Positions 34,871 to 44,213 of a DNA stretch of 64,000 nt are shown here, one piece after another. How positions within the stretch are numbered: the stretch's first letter is position 1; each line of letters starts with the position of its first letter. The notes under the pieces were generated by a model, which was not told the DNA's origin, did not search any database, and worked only from the letters and a program-made list of their open reading frames with translations. Both the position numbers and the translations under genes were made by a program. The DNA comes from Noviherbaspirillum_A sp047237965 (GTDB lineage: Bacteria > Pseudomonadota > Gammaproteobacteria > Burkholderiales > Burkholderiaceae_D): contig NZ_JBDFLX010000001.1 in NCBI RefSeq assembly GCF_047237965.1, positions 3,100,001-3,164,000 on the forward strand, given 5' to 3'.

Positions 34871-37800
34871 ATGCAATCCAACAATCCAGCTCATGGCGCC
34901 AGCGGTTCAGGCCATTCCCTCTCCCTGTTCATTTCGGATGGCGTACCCGTCGGCGATGACAGCCGCAATGAGCAGGCCGCGTCCGGCCAGGATGGCGCAA
35001 CGCGCCAGCCCCGCCTGCATGCCGGCGGCCGTTCAGGCACGTCGCTGATCTCCGACGACGCCCGACTGCCGGATGACGATGTCCTGGCAATCAGCGCGCT
35101 CAATGACCAGCTTCGGTCCTTGCGCTCCACCAATCCACTCCATCTGGGACAGGCGCTGCAGTTTTTTGACGCCGTCAAGGCGTCGGAACAGACACTCAAG
35201 GCCTTATTACGCGACGATCCGCATAACGCGGCGCTTTGCAGGATGGCCGACGGCCTGTATCTGGTCCTTCCCCGTCTGCGCCTGCTGCTTTGCGCTGATG
35301 GCAGCGCCAGCCTTGGCATCGACAACCTCCACACCCTGTGCCTGGGCCTGTCCACCTGCGTCGCGCCAGCACTGGGCGCGATGTTCGACAAGAAGCGCCA
35401 GCAAGAGCTGAAGCCGCACCTGCAGGCAATCACAGATGCGCTCATGGAACGTGCATGCAAAGCCGGCATGCCGAGAGCGACCGCCTCCATCGGCGTTGTG
35501 CTCGGTATCCTGAACTGGGCCAGCCGCGCCCTCAAGGCTGATTGCATCAATGTGAGCCAGCCTGTCAGGACAGTGTTCGATCATGCACTGACCGTGTTCG
35601 AGCAATCGCTGCCCGGCAAGCTGAGCACCTGTGAACTGACCGCGCATCAACTCGGCAAATGCGCCGTGCAGATCAACACCATCTTCAAATTCAATTTGAT
35701 AAGGCTTGATGACAGCGAGGAAGGCCTGGCCGGGCGCCGCCGTCTGGCCACTTGCGGCGAGTGGCTGTGCTCCACCGACATGGCGGCCCGGCTGGGGGAC
35801 GGAAGGATGGACGTCGTGGCCTGTACGAATGTATGCAATCTGGTCAAGGACATGATGGAGCATGGCCTGCTGTCGGCGGCTACGGACGACCGGCTCTCGC
35901 AAGGGCTGGTGGGTCTGGTGCAATTAATCCTCCGGATTCCTGCAAATCAGATGTTTGCAGACGACTGCCGCACATTATCCAATTGCGCCAATTTCCTGCG
36001 GGTGCTCGGCGGCCACGGCGCGGGCCTAGCGAAGCAGGCGCTGGCGACTAACTGGGTCGCTGCCAGCCACGCGCTGCTTGGCATGATGAATGAAGATACA
36101 TTCATGGCCTGCCTGCCGAGCAGCCAGGCTGTGGCGAACCTGATCAGTTTTGTGAAGCGCTGCGACCGACACCTGCGGCAACGCCTTCCCGCTGGCCGCA
36201 ACACAACGGCCACGACGCCGGCCGGACTAATCACCACGACCATGTCGCCGCTCACCACAACGGCATGGCCGGCTGCCACTGCCGCTGTTTCAACCACTGC
36301 CGGCACCGGCGCCGACTTCACGCAAGATCTGCTGCGCAGCGCTGCCAGCCATTTGATCGAGCATGCGCTGCTCTGCGGGCCTGACGCATTTACCGCCCCC
36401 GAAACGCTCAGTGGTCTCTTGTCGGGCCTGGACTACATCGTGCGACGCAATCTGGTGCCAGCCACGCCGGACATGAAGATTTTCACGGCGGTCCTGATGG
36501 AGAACATGGCCTGGTGCTCCTCCACGTGGAAGGAGAAGTCGCGCACGGTGGCATTGCCGGCGCTACGCGGCTTGCTGACCGAAAAGCTGGTGACCCTGGC
36601 GCAAGCGCAGCCTGGCCTGACTGCGCTGCTGGGTCCGTGCAACAACGCCAGCGGCTACAGCATGGGAGACCTGGCAGCCGCAATCCGGGACAAAGGCGTG
36701 ATCGAAGAAGAGGTTCCTGCATTGCCCCCGGCCGAAGCCGTACCGCTGGTGCTGACGTCGCCATTGCGCAAGACGCTTAGGCCGGCACTGCCGCCAGGCT
36801 ATACACGGGTCATCCCGCAGTCCACCACAAGCGGCGGCCACGGCGACAGGGGCAAGAATGCCGCGTCCAGTTCCCAGGCAGCCACGTCCGCCCGGACTAC
36901 CACGCAGGGCGCCAAGGATGAGCCGGAAAGCCGGCCGTGGCACGTTCCGCGCAAGGTAGCCAGGGCACACCCCGAGGCCGGCGTCTCCAGCGCCATGGCG
37001 GCGCTTCTGCCACGAACGCAGCAGCCGGCGCCACCGGCGGCCGCCATGCCGCCAGAGCAGAAGGCAAAGCCAAAACCAAAACCCAAGCAGGCGGCACAGC
37101 AAAAGCGTACCCAAAAGCAGAACCAGCAGGCGAGCCGCGCCGCGAACGCCAGCGCCAAACCGGAAGACGAATGGTTCGCATTGCTCGGCTCTAAGGACCC
37201 GAACGCACTGAAACGCCTCAGGGAACTGGCCAGCCAGTCGGGCCTGCTCAACCGGAAGATAGGAAAGGGGCAGGAAAGCCAAAGTGCGCTGGCATGCGCG
37301 CTCGCTTCCGGCCACCTGGCAGCCGTGAAGTGGCTGCTGGCTCCTGAGACCGGATACCGTTTCGATGAACCGGTTGGCCCATTCCTGGGCGCGGTGGAAC
37401 AGCGCATTGCGCTGCTGGACAACGAGGTAATCGCATCGCTCGATTACTTTCTCGCCATGCAGGCTGACACAGCCCGGACGGCGCTCCAACGCCACTTCGC
37501 CGCGCATCAGCCGGCCAGCGTGGGCATGCAAAACCTGCTGCAGTGCCACAACTTGGTCGGCGCGGGCGTGGCGGCGACAATCCCGACGTTCCGAACGCCC
37601 ACGACGGACATCAGCACGACAACCACGACGACCACAGCCGTGAATCCCAAGACCTTTGACCAGGAGGACGCTCGGGCGCTGTTTACCCTGGGCGATCGCT
37701 ATTGGAATGGCACAGGCGTAAAGGAAGACAAGGCCCAGGCTGTCGCCTGGTATGGCGCGGCGGCGAACCAGGGGCTCGCCGAGGCGCAACTCAAGCTGGG

Positions 37801-39100
37801 CAATTGCTATTGGAACGGCACAGGCGTGAGCGTGGACAAGGCCCAGGCCTTCGCGTGGTACAGCGCGGCTGCGCATCAGGGGCTGGCTGAGGCGCAGAGC
37901 AGCGTGGGCTATTGCTATCAGAAGGGCATCGGCGTGAAGCAGCACAAGGCCCAGGCCGCCGGGTGGTATCGCACGGCTGCAAGGAATGGGGACGCCCACG
38001 CGCAATACAACCTGGGCATGTGCTACAAGTTTGGCATAGGCGTGAACGTGGACATGGCCACTGCCCTCGAGTGGTTTAGCAAGGCCGCGGATCAGGATAT
38101 CGCCGAAGCGCAATTCGCCTTGGGTAATTGCTATGAGAACGGAACAGGCGTGAAGGAAGACATGGCCGCGGCCTTCGCGTGGTTTGACAAGGCCGCGCAC
38201 CAAGGGCTCGCTGATGGCTATTTAAACCTGGGCATGTGCTATGAGAAAGGCACCGGCGTGACACGTAACTACGGGAAGGCCGCAGAGTGCTATGAAAAGG
38301 CTGCGAAACTGGGGCTCGCCCGAGCGCAGGTCAACCTGGCCAATTGCTATCTGGATGGCACAGGAATATCCAGGGACTACGCCAAGGCCGCCAAGTGGCT
38401 TGAAAAAGCGGCGAACCAGGGCTTCGCCGATGCGCAAGTGAATCTGGGTAATTGCTATTGGTATGGCAGAGGCGTATCCAGGGACTACGCCAAGGCGGCC
38501 GAATGGTACGAGAAGGCGGCGAACCAGGGGCTCGCTAATGCGCAACTCAATCTGGGTAATTTCTACCGGTATGGCATGGGTATCACCAATGACTACGCCA
38601 AGGCCTTCGCCTGGTATGAGAAGGCGGCGAACCAGGGCTTCGCTGAGGCGCAAGCCAACCTGGGAAATTGCTATTGGCATGGCGTGGGTGTGATCAAAGA
38701 CTATGTCAAGGCCATCGAATGGTACGAGAAGGCGGCCAACCAGGGCCTCGCCGAAGCGCAATTAACCATGGTCAACTTCTATTGGAATGGCACGGTTGTA
38801 GAGGAAGACCAGGCCCAAGCCTTGACCTGGCTTCGCAAGGCTGCGAACCAGGGCTTCGCCAAGGCGCAATTCGACCTGGGCACATTTCTATTGACGGGCA
38901 AAAGCGTTGAAATGGACCAGGATCAGGCTCTCGAGTGGTACCGGAAGGCTGCAAACCAGGGGCTCGTCGAGGCGCAATTTTCCCTGGGCCGTTGCTACTG
39001 GGACGGGATAGGCGTGAGCAAGGACATAAACCAGGCCATCCAGTGGTTTCGCAAAGCTGCGGACCAGGGATGCGCCAAGTCGAAAAAATTTTTGAATTGA
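34871..39100 (+). CDS. Giant Sel1-like-repeat protein with helical N-terminal domain
   Basis: A 1409-residue protein with no signal peptide or membrane segment. Residues 1-70 are polar, Ser/Gly-rich and probably disordered. Residues about 80-430 are helical with a recurring motif near 261 (LGKCAVQINTIF), 319 (CTNVCNLVKDMM), 370 (LSNCANFLRVLGG) and 420 (AVANLISFVKRC), spaced about 50-58 residues, like degenerate HEAT/OPR-type repeats. A Thr-rich linker (about 444-480) and another helical block follow. A Pro/Lys/Gln-rich linker (about 680-760) comes next, then an ankyrin-like stretch near 802-825 (SALACALASGHLAAVKWLL). Thirteen exact 36-residue Sel1-like repeats (936-1403) end the protein. Sel1 repeats bind proteins and are common in host-interaction or assembly factors. 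The polar leader would suit a type III effector, but this is inference. No clear ribosome-binding site precedes the ATG. Confidence 0.85.
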   Translation: MQSNNPAHGASGSGHSLSLFISDGVPVGDDSRNEQAASGQDGATRQPRLHAGGRSGTSLISDDARLPDDDVLAISALNDQLRSLRSTNPLHLGQALQFFDAVKASEQTLKALLRDDPHNAALCRMADGLYLVLPRLRLLLCADGSASLGIDNLHTLCLGLSTCVAPALGAMFDKKRQQELKPHLQAITDALMERACKAGMPRATASIGVVLGILNWASRALKADCINVSQPVRTVFDHALTVFEQSLPGKLSTCELTAHQLGKCAVQINTIFKFNLIRLDDSEEGLAGRRRLATCGEWLCSTDMAARLGDGRMDVVACTNVCNLVKDMMEHGLLSAATDDRLSQGLVGLVQLILRIPANQMFADDCRTLSNCANFLRVLGGHGAGLAKQALATNWVAASHALLGMMNEDTFMACLPSSQAVANLISFVKRCDRHLRQRLPAGRNTTATTPAGLITTTMSPLTTTAWPAATAAVSTTAGTGADFTQDLLRSAASHLIEHALLCGPDAFTAPETLSGLLSGLDYIVRRNLVPATPDMKIFTAVLMENMAWCSSTWKEKSRTVALPALRGLLTEKLVTLAQAQPGLTALLGPCNNASGYSMGDLAAAIRDKGVIEEEVPALPPAEAVPLVLTSPLRKTLRPALPPGYTRVIPQSTTSGGHGDRGKNAASSSQAATSARTTTQGAKDEPESRPWHVPRKVARAHPEAGVSSAMAALLPRTQQPAPPAAAMPPEQKAKPKPKPKQAAQQKRTQKQNQQASRAANASAKPEDEWFALLGSKDPNALKRLRELASQSGLLNRKIGKGQESQSALACALASGHLAAVKWLLAPETGYRFDEPVGPFLGAVEQRIALLDNEVIASLDYFLAMQADTARTALQRHFAAHQPASVGMQNLLQCHNLVGAGVAATIPTFRTPTTDISTTTTTTTAVNPKTFDQEDARALFTLGDRYWNGTGVKEDKAQAVAWYGAAANQGLAEAQLKLGNCYWNGTGVSVDKAQAFAWYSAAAHQGLAEAQSSVGYCYQKGIGVKQHKAQAAGWYRTAARNGDAHAQYNLGMCYKFGIGVNVDMATALEWFSKAADQDIAEAQFALGNCYENGTGVKEDMAAAFAWFDKAAHQGLADGYLNLGMCYEKGTGVTRNYGKAAECYEKAAKLGLARAQVNLANCYLDGTGISRDYAKAAKWLEKAANQGFADAQVNLGNCYWYGRGVSRDYAKAAEWYEKAANQGLANAQLNLGNFYRYGMGITNDYAKAFAWYEKAANQGFAEAQANLGNCYWHGVGVIKDYVKAIEWYEKAANQGLAEAQLTMVNFYWNGTVVEEDQAQALTWLRKAANQGFAKAQFDLGTFLLTGKSVEMDQDQALEWYRKAANQGLVEAQFSLGRCYWDGIGVSKDINQAIQWFRKAADQGCAKSKKFLN
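37676..39079 (+). repeat. 13 tandem 108-bp units encoding Sel1-like repeats
   Basis: Thirteen consecutive 36-codon units without any insertion or deletion, each with the pattern AQxxLGxCYxxGxGVxxDxxKAxxWYxKAAxQGxAx. Units 7-10 are the most alike (SRDYAKAAEWYEKAANQG), which suggests recent duplication; units 3, 11 and 12 have drifted. Confidence 0.92.
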
Positions 39101-39229
39101 AGTTCTTCGCTACCAATCCAAGGTATTGAAAGATGAAAGAATTTTAGTAAGGGAACAGGGACTTCTGGAATAGAGAGTCCCACAAGCGCCGCCCTCCCCT
39201 GCCCGAATACACCGTCCATGCCCGCCCAT

Positions 39230-39260
39230 AAAAAAACCCCGCTGTTCATCACAGCGGGGT
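39230..39260 (-). terminator. Rho-independent terminator of the liv operon
   Basis: A 9-bp stem (ACCCCGCTG at 39236-39244, CAGCGGGGT at 39252-39260) with a 7-nt loop is followed on the minus strand by seven Ts. It lies about 20 bp after the livM stop codon. Confidence 0.9.
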
Positions 39261-39280
39261 TGTTCATGGCATCACTACCG

Positions 39281-40258
39281 TCAGTGCCGAGAAGCCGGCC
39301 TGATGCGCGCCGCGATCTCACCCACGATGCCGCGCCGGAATGCCAGCACGCAGATGATGAAGATCAGGCCGGTGACGATGGTGACCGAATCGCCCAGCGT
39401 GTTGAACCACTCGATGCTGGTGATGCGCGCCAGCCCGTTGCCGAGGTCGCCCAGCTTGTTTTCCAGCGCGATGATCACGATGGCGCCGACCACCGGGCCG
39501 ACGATGGTGCCCAGGCCGCCCACCAGCGTCATCAGCACCACCAGGCCCGACATGGTCCAGTGGGCATCGGTCAGCGTCTCGAAGCCCAGCACGATCGTCT
39601 TGGTGGCACCGGCAAGACCCGACAGCGCGGCCGAGAGCACGAAGGCCAGCAGCTTGTACCTGTCGACGTCATAGCCCAGCGAAATCGCGCGCGGCTCGTT
39701 TTCCTTCACCGCCTTCAGCACTTGTCCGAACGGCGAGTGAATGATGCGAACGATCAGTGCAAAGGCCGCAATCACGATGGCCAGCACCACGAAATACATG
39801 GTGGTGTCATTCGACAGGTCCAGCATGCCCAGCAGGCGTCCGCGCGGCACACCCTGCAGGCCATCCTCGCCGCCGGTGAACGGCGCCTGCAGGAACACGA
39901 AGAACAGCATCTGGGCCAGTGCCAGCGTGATCATCGTGAAATAGATGCCCTGCCGGCGTATCGCCAGGCCGCCCATCACCAGCCCCACCAGCGCTGCGAA
40001 GGCCATGCCGGCCAGAATGCCGATTTCGGTCGGCAGGCCCATGCCCTTCAATGCATAGCCGGTGATGTAGCCGGCGCCGCCGAAGAAGGCCGCATGGCCA
40101 AAGGAGAGCAGGCCGGTGTAGCCGATCAGCAGGTTGAAGGCGCAGGCAAACAGCGCAAAGCACAGCACCTTCATCAGGAACACCGGGTACAGGAAGAACG
40201 GCGCGGCCAGCGCCAGCAGCAGCGCGATGCCGTACAGCAGTTTCTTATTCATTGCCAT
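39281..40258 (-). CDS. livM: Branched-chain amino acid ABC transporter permease (LivM type)
   Basis: The 325-residue LivM-type permease, with eight to ten hydrophobic segments and the cytoplasmic coupling loop FGQVLKAVKENEPRAISLGYDVDRYKLLAFVLSA, characteristic of the family. GLLSFGHAAFFGGAGY near the N-terminus is the LivM signature. It is the last gene of the operon and starts 6 bp after livH. With LivH it forms the channel for leucine, isoleucine, valine or related compounds. Confidence 0.93.
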   Translation of the reverse strand: MAMNKKLLYGIALLLALAAPFFLYPVFLMKVLCFALFACAFNLLIGYTGLLSFGHAAFFGGAGYITGYALKGMGLPTEIGILAGMAFAALVGLVMGGLAIRRQGIYFTMITLALAQMLFFVFLQAPFTGGEDGLQGVPRGRLLGMLDLSNDTTMYFVVLAIVIAAFALIVRIIHSPFGQVLKAVKENEPRAISLGYDVDRYKLLAFVLSAALSGLAGATKTIVLGFETLTDAHWTMSGLVVLMTLVGGLGTIVGPVVGAIVIIALENKLGDLGNGLARITSIEWFNTLGDSVTIVTGLIFIICVLAFRRGIVGEIAARIRPASRH

Positions 40259-40264
40259 CTCCGA

Positions 40265-41149
40265 TTACTTTTCTTTGCCGAACAGGCCGGCGGGACGGAC
40301 CATCAGCACGATCGCCATGATGATGAACACCACGGTGGCCGACAGCTCCGGATAGAACACCCGCGTCAGGCCTTCGATGATGCCCAGGCCCAGGCCGGTC
40401 AGGATCGAGCCCATGATGGAGCCCATGCCGCCGATCACGACCACCGCGAACACGGTGATGATCAGGTTGGAGCCCATCAGCGGCGACACCTGGATCACCG
40501 GCGCGGCCAGCACGCCGGCGAAGGCGGCCAGCGCCACGCCGAAGCCGTAGGTCAGCGTGACCATCAGCGGCACGTTGATGCCGAAGGCTTCCACCATTTT
40601 CGGGTTCTCGGTGCCGGCGCGCAGGTAGGCGCCAAGCTTGGTCTTCTCGATCACGAACCAGGTCACGAAGCAGACGATCAGCGACGCCACCACCACCCAG
40701 GCGCGGTAGTTGGGCAGCACCATGAAGCCCAGGTTGGTCGCGCCGCCCAGGGCGCTGGGCACCGAGTAAGGCTGGCCGGAAACGCCATAGATCGAGCGGA
40801 ACACGCCTTCCACCAGCAGCGTGATGCCGAAGGTCAGCAGCAGGCCATACAGGTGGTCCAGCTTGTAGAGCCAGCGCAGCATGGTCTTTTCAATGATGAT
40901 GCCGAACAGGCCCACGATCAGCGGCGCGGCGACCAGCATCACCCAGTAATTGATGCCGAAATAACTCAGGCCCATCCAGGCGATGAATGCGCCCATCATG
41001 TACAGGGCGCCATGGGCGAAGTTGATCACGTTGAGCAGGCCGAAGATCACGGCAAGCCCAAGCGACAACATCGCGTAGAACGAGCCATTGACCAGGCCCA
41101 GCAGCAGCTGGCTCAACATCGCCTGCAGGGGTATGCCGAAAATTTCCAT
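40265..41149 (-). CDS. livH: Branched-chain amino acid ABC transporter permease (LivH type)
   Basis: The 294-residue LivH-type permease. Seen are the N-terminal LLLGLVNGSFYAMLSLGLAVIFGLLNVINFAHGALYMMGAF, the coupling loop TKLGAYLRAGTENPKMVEAFGINV, and GGMGSIMGSILTGLGLGIIEGL near the C-terminus. An attenuator-like hairpin separates it from the upstream binding-protein gene, so its expression may be lower than that of livK. Confidence 0.94.
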   Translation of the reverse strand: MEIFGIPLQAMLSQLLLGLVNGSFYAMLSLGLAVIFGLLNVINFAHGALYMMGAFIAWMGLSYFGINYWVMLVAAPLIVGLFGIIIEKTMLRWLYKLDHLYGLLLTFGITLLVEGVFRSIYGVSGQPYSVPSALGGATNLGFMVLPNYRAWVVVASLIVCFVTWFVIEKTKLGAYLRAGTENPKMVEAFGINVPLMVTLTYGFGVALAAFAGVLAAPVIQVSPLMGSNLIITVFAVVVIGGMGSIMGSILTGLGLGIIEGLTRVFYPELSATVVFIIMAIVLMVRPAGLFGKEK

Positions 41150-41192
41150 CGCGCTTATCTCAAATCATCCGGCCGGAGCCGGACGGGCACAG

Positions 41193-41224
41193 AAAAAAAC
41201 GGCGCGCGAACCAGCCGCGCGCCG
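41193..41224 (-). terminator. Attenuator-like terminator between livK and livH
   Basis: A 9-bp GC-only stem (CGGCGCGCG at 41200-41208, CGCGCGCCG at 41216-41224) with a 7-nt loop is followed on the minus strand by seven Ts (41193-41199). It sits inside the operon, directly after the binding-protein gene. Partial termination here would make binding protein in excess over permease. Confidence 0.8.
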
Positions 41225-41239
41225 CACACAGGCTGCTGA

Positions 41240-42454
41240 TTATTTCCAGGCAGCGCACTTGGTTTCGGCTTTGGTCGTGAAAGCCTGGTCACCCGGAATC
41301 GTCGCCACGATCTTGAAGTAATCCCATGGCGTCTTGGACTCGTTGGGCGCCTTCACCTGCATCAGGTACATGTCATGGATCATGCTGCCGTCGGCGCGGA
41401 TGGTGCCGTTCTTGGCGTACATGTCATTGATCTTGGTGGACTTGAACTTGTCCCAGGCCTTTTCGGTGTCATCGGTGCCAGCCGCCTTGACTGCATTCAG
41501 GTACTGCAGCGCCGCCGAGTAGTCCGCCGCCTGCAGGCTGGACGGCATCTTCTTCATCTTGCTGAAGTAGCGCTTGGCGAAGGCACGGGTGTCGTCGTTC
41601 TGGTCCCAGTACCAGCTGTCGGTCAGGTACATGCCCTGGGTCAGCGCCGGGGTCAGCGAATGGATGTCGTTGATGAACATCAGCAGGCCAGCCAGCTTCA
41701 TGGTCTTGGTCACGCCGAATTCATTGGCCGCCTTGATCGCATTGATGGTGTCGCCGCCGGCGTTGGCCAGGCCCAGGATCTGCGCCTTGGAAGCCTGCGC
41801 CTGCAGCAGGAAGGACGAGAAGTCCGATGCCGACAGCGGATGCTTGACCGAGCCCAGCACCTGGCCGCCCGACGCCTTGACCACGGCGGAAGTGTCGTTT
41901 TCCAGCGATGCGCCGAAGGCATAGTCAGCGGTCAGGAAGTACCAGGACTTGCCGCCCTGCTTCACCACTGCGCCGCCGGTGCCCTTGGCCAGCGCCACGG
42001 TGTCATAGGCATAGTGCACGGTATAGGGCGAGCATTCCTCGTTGGTCAGGCGCGCGGTGCCGGCGCCGATCGAGATGAAGGGCTTCTTCTTTTCGGCCGC
42101 GACCTTGGCCATGGCCAGGCCGGTGGCCGAGTTGGTGCCGCCGATCAGCATGTCCACGCCTTCACGGTCGAACCATTCGCGCGCCTTGCTGGCGGCGATG
42201 TCGGCCTTGTTCTGGTGGTCGGCGGTGACGAGCTCGATCTTCTTGCCGTTGACCGTGCCGCCGAAGTCGGCGATCGCCATCTTGATGGCTTCCGCGCCGC
42301 CCTGGCCGTCGATGTCCGAGTACAGGCCCGAGATGTCGGTGATGAAGCCGATCTTGACCACGTCGCCGGAAATTTGCGCATTCGCGCTTGCGCCGAAACC
42401 CATGGCGGCAATCGATGCCACTGCCATCGCAATTACTTTAGCCTTCAACTTCAT
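41240..42454 (-). CDS. livK: Branched-chain amino acid ABC transporter substrate-binding protein
   Basis: A 404-residue periplasmic receptor of the Leu/Ile/Val-binding type. The signal peptide MKLKAKVIAMAVASIAAMGFGASANA ends in an ANA cleavage site. The mature protein starts VVKIGFITDISGLYSDIDGQGG, with the usual VTADHQNKADIAASKAREW, LTADYAFG and two-lobe arrangement. The family also binds amides, urea, short-chain acids and aromatics, and this divergent member may not be specific for Leu/Ile/Val; the symbol is given for its place in the operon. Confidence 0.85.
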   Translation of the reverse strand: MKLKAKVIAMAVASIAAMGFGASANAQISGDVVKIGFITDISGLYSDIDGQGGAEAIKMAIADFGGTVNGKKIELVTADHQNKADIAASKAREWFDREGVDMLIGGTNSATGLAMAKVAAEKKKPFISIGAGTARLTNEECSPYTVHYAYDTVALAKGTGGAVVKQGGKSWYFLTADYAFGASLENDTSAVVKASGGQVLGSVKHPLSASDFSSFLLQAQASKAQILGLANAGGDTINAIKAANEFGVTKTMKLAGLLMFINDIHSLTPALTQGMYLTDSWYWDQNDDTRAFAKRYFSKMKKMPSSLQAADYSAALQYLNAVKAAGTDDTEKAWDKFKSTKINDMYAKNGTIRADGSMIHDMYLMQVKAPNESKTPWDYFKIVATIPGDQAFTTKAETKCAAWK

Positions 42455-42506
42455 TGTCTTCTCCTTGGTGAATGGGGTGATGCCTTTATGCTGTCCCGGG
42501 CCCGGA

Positions 42507-43214
42507 TCAGACCCCGAGCAGTTCGTTTAACACCGGCATCTTGGCGCTTAGTTCGGATGCAGCGAAGGTCTCCACGATCTGACCGTGCTCCACCACATAA
42601 AACCGGTCCGCGAGCGGCGCCGCGAAACGGAAATTCTGTTCCACCATCACGATGGTGTAGCCCTTGGCCTTGAGGGTGGTGATCATGCGCGCCAGCGCCT
42701 GCACGATGACTGGCGCCAGGCCTTCGGAAATCTCGTCGAGCAGCAGGAGGCGCGCGCCGGTGCGCAGGATGCGCGCCACCGCCAGCATCTGCTGCTCGCC
42801 GCCGGACAGGCGGGTGCCCTGGCTGTTGCGGCGCTCCGCCAGGTTGGGAAACATGTCGTAGATCTCTTCGATCGACATGCCGCGGTCAGTCTTGGACACC
42901 GACGGCGGCAGCATCAGGTTTTCCTCGGCCGACAGCGATGAGAAGATGCCGCGCTCTTCCGGGCAATAGCCCACGCCCAGGTGCGCCACCCGGTAAGTCG
43001 GCAGCTGTATCGCTTCGACGCCGTTGATCCTGATGGAGCCGCGGCGCGCGCCGGTCAGGCCCATGATGGCGCGCAGCGTGGTGGTGCGCCCGGCGCCGTT
43101 GCGGCCGAGGAGCGTGACGACCTCGCCCTTGTCCACTGAAAAACTGAGGTCGTGCAGAATGTGCGATTCGCCATACCACGCGTGCAGGTTGGCGACTTCA
43201 AGCGCTTTTTCCAT
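42507..43214 (-). CDS. livF: Branched-chain amino acid ABC transporter ATP-binding protein (LivF type)
   Basis: The 235-residue LivF-type ATPase. The signature RLSGGEQQMLAVARIL, Walker B LLLLDEISEGLAP and the switch histidine region IVMVEQNFRFA fit the family. The Walker A loop reads GRNGAGRTT, with Arg in place of the invariant Lys that contacts the ATP phosphates; the DNA (CGC) confirms the Arg. The partner LivG keeps the Lys. Whether this makes the transporter asymmetric or slow needs testing. The gene lies 48 bp after livG and 52 bp before livK. Confidence 0.92.
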   Translation of the reverse strand: MEKALEVANLHAWYGESHILHDLSFSVDKGEVVTLLGRNGAGRTTTLRAIMGLTGARRGSIRINGVEAIQLPTYRVAHLGVGYCPEERGIFSSLSAEENLMLPPSVSKTDRGMSIEEIYDMFPNLAERRNSQGTRLSGGEQQMLAVARILRTGARLLLLDEISEGLAPVIVQALARMITTLKAKGYTIVMVEQNFRFAAPLADRFYVVEHGQIVETFAASELSAKMPVLNELLGV

Positions 43215-43262
43215 GTGTGCTTTCCAGACCGGCGGCAGCAGAGCGTGCAGCCGCCGTGTTGA

Positions 43263-44033
43263 TCAATGTGCGCCTTCGAGCGCGCCGCTGGTGGTGCCCA
43301 TATAGGCTTCCATCACCTGAGGATTCGACGACACTTCCTGGTAGTTGCCCTCGGCCAGCATGGCGCCGCGCTGCAATACCGAAATGCGGTCGCAGATGCC
43401 CGACACCACGCTCATGTTGTGCTCCACCATCAGGATGGTGCGGCCGGCCGATACCTTCTTGATCAGCTCGGTGACGCGGTGAACGTCTTCATGGCCCATG
43501 CCCTGGGTGGGCTCGTCGAGCAGCATGAGTTCGGGCTCCATGCCCAGGGTGGTGGCGATCTCCAGCGCGCGCTTGCGGCCGTACGGCAGGTCCACCGTGA
43601 CGGTGTCGGCGAACTCGGTCAGGTCGACTTCGGCCAGCAAAGCCATCGCACGGTCATTCAGGCGCGACAGCGTGCGTTCGCTGGTCCAGAAATGGAAGGA
43701 GTTGCCCAGCGCGCGCTGCAGGCCGATGCGCACGTTTTCCATCACCGTGAGATGCGGAAAGACAGCCGAGATCTGGAACGAGCGGATGATGCCCTGGCGC
43801 GCGATCTGCGCCGGCGCTGCCGAGGTGATGTCGCGGTTATTGAAAAGGATCTGGCCTGCCGTTGGCACCAGGAACTTGGTCAGCAGGTTGAAGCAGGTGG
43901 TCTTGCCGGCGCCGTTAGGGCCGATCAGAGCGTGGATATGGCCCCGCTGGACCTGAAGATTCACGTCGTCCACCGCGGTGAATCCCTTGAACTCCTTGGT
44001 CAGGTGCCTGGTCTCCAGAATGACATCGGCCAT
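43263..44033 (-). CDS. livG: Branched-chain amino acid ABC transporter ATP-binding protein (LivG type)
   Basis: The 256-residue LivG-type ATPase, first gene of the operon. Walker A is GPNGAGKTT, Q-loop IIRSFQISAVFPHLTVMENV, a variant signature LPYGRKRALEIATTL, Walker B LMLLDEPTQGMG, and switch histidine MVEHNMSV. The start has a CAGGAG ribosome-binding site 5 bp upstream. A TTGACG (about 44125-44131, minus strand) upstream could be a -35 box, but the -10 is poor. Confidence 0.93.
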   Translation of the reverse strand: MADVILETRHLTKEFKGFTAVDDVNLQVQRGHIHALIGPNGAGKTTCFNLLTKFLVPTAGQILFNNRDITSAAPAQIARQGIIRSFQISAVFPHLTVMENVRIGLQRALGNSFHFWTSERTLSRLNDRAMALLAEVDLTEFADTVTVDLPYGRKRALEIATTLGMEPELMLLDEPTQGMGHEDVHRVTELIKKVSAGRTILMVEHNMSVVSGICDRISVLQRGAMLAEGNYQEVSSNPQVMEAYMGTTSGALEGAH

Positions 44034-44213
44034 GGGGTCTCCTGTGTGGCTCTTGCTTATTCGTCTAGAATTTTTCGCATCCTACACAGCGCCTGATCTT
44101 CTTAGCAATACGGTATAACTACCGTGCGTCAAGCTTTGTTACTGTATTTTGCGCTAGCGCATCATACATGCGCCTGCTGCGCTTGTTCAACAAATAAGGA
44201 GCATGCTGTCTAG

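Noticed and set aside
39218..41239. 673-codon plus-strand frame opposite livM and livH
   Set aside because: Antisense to two genes with firm family matches; no ribosome-binding site or domain.
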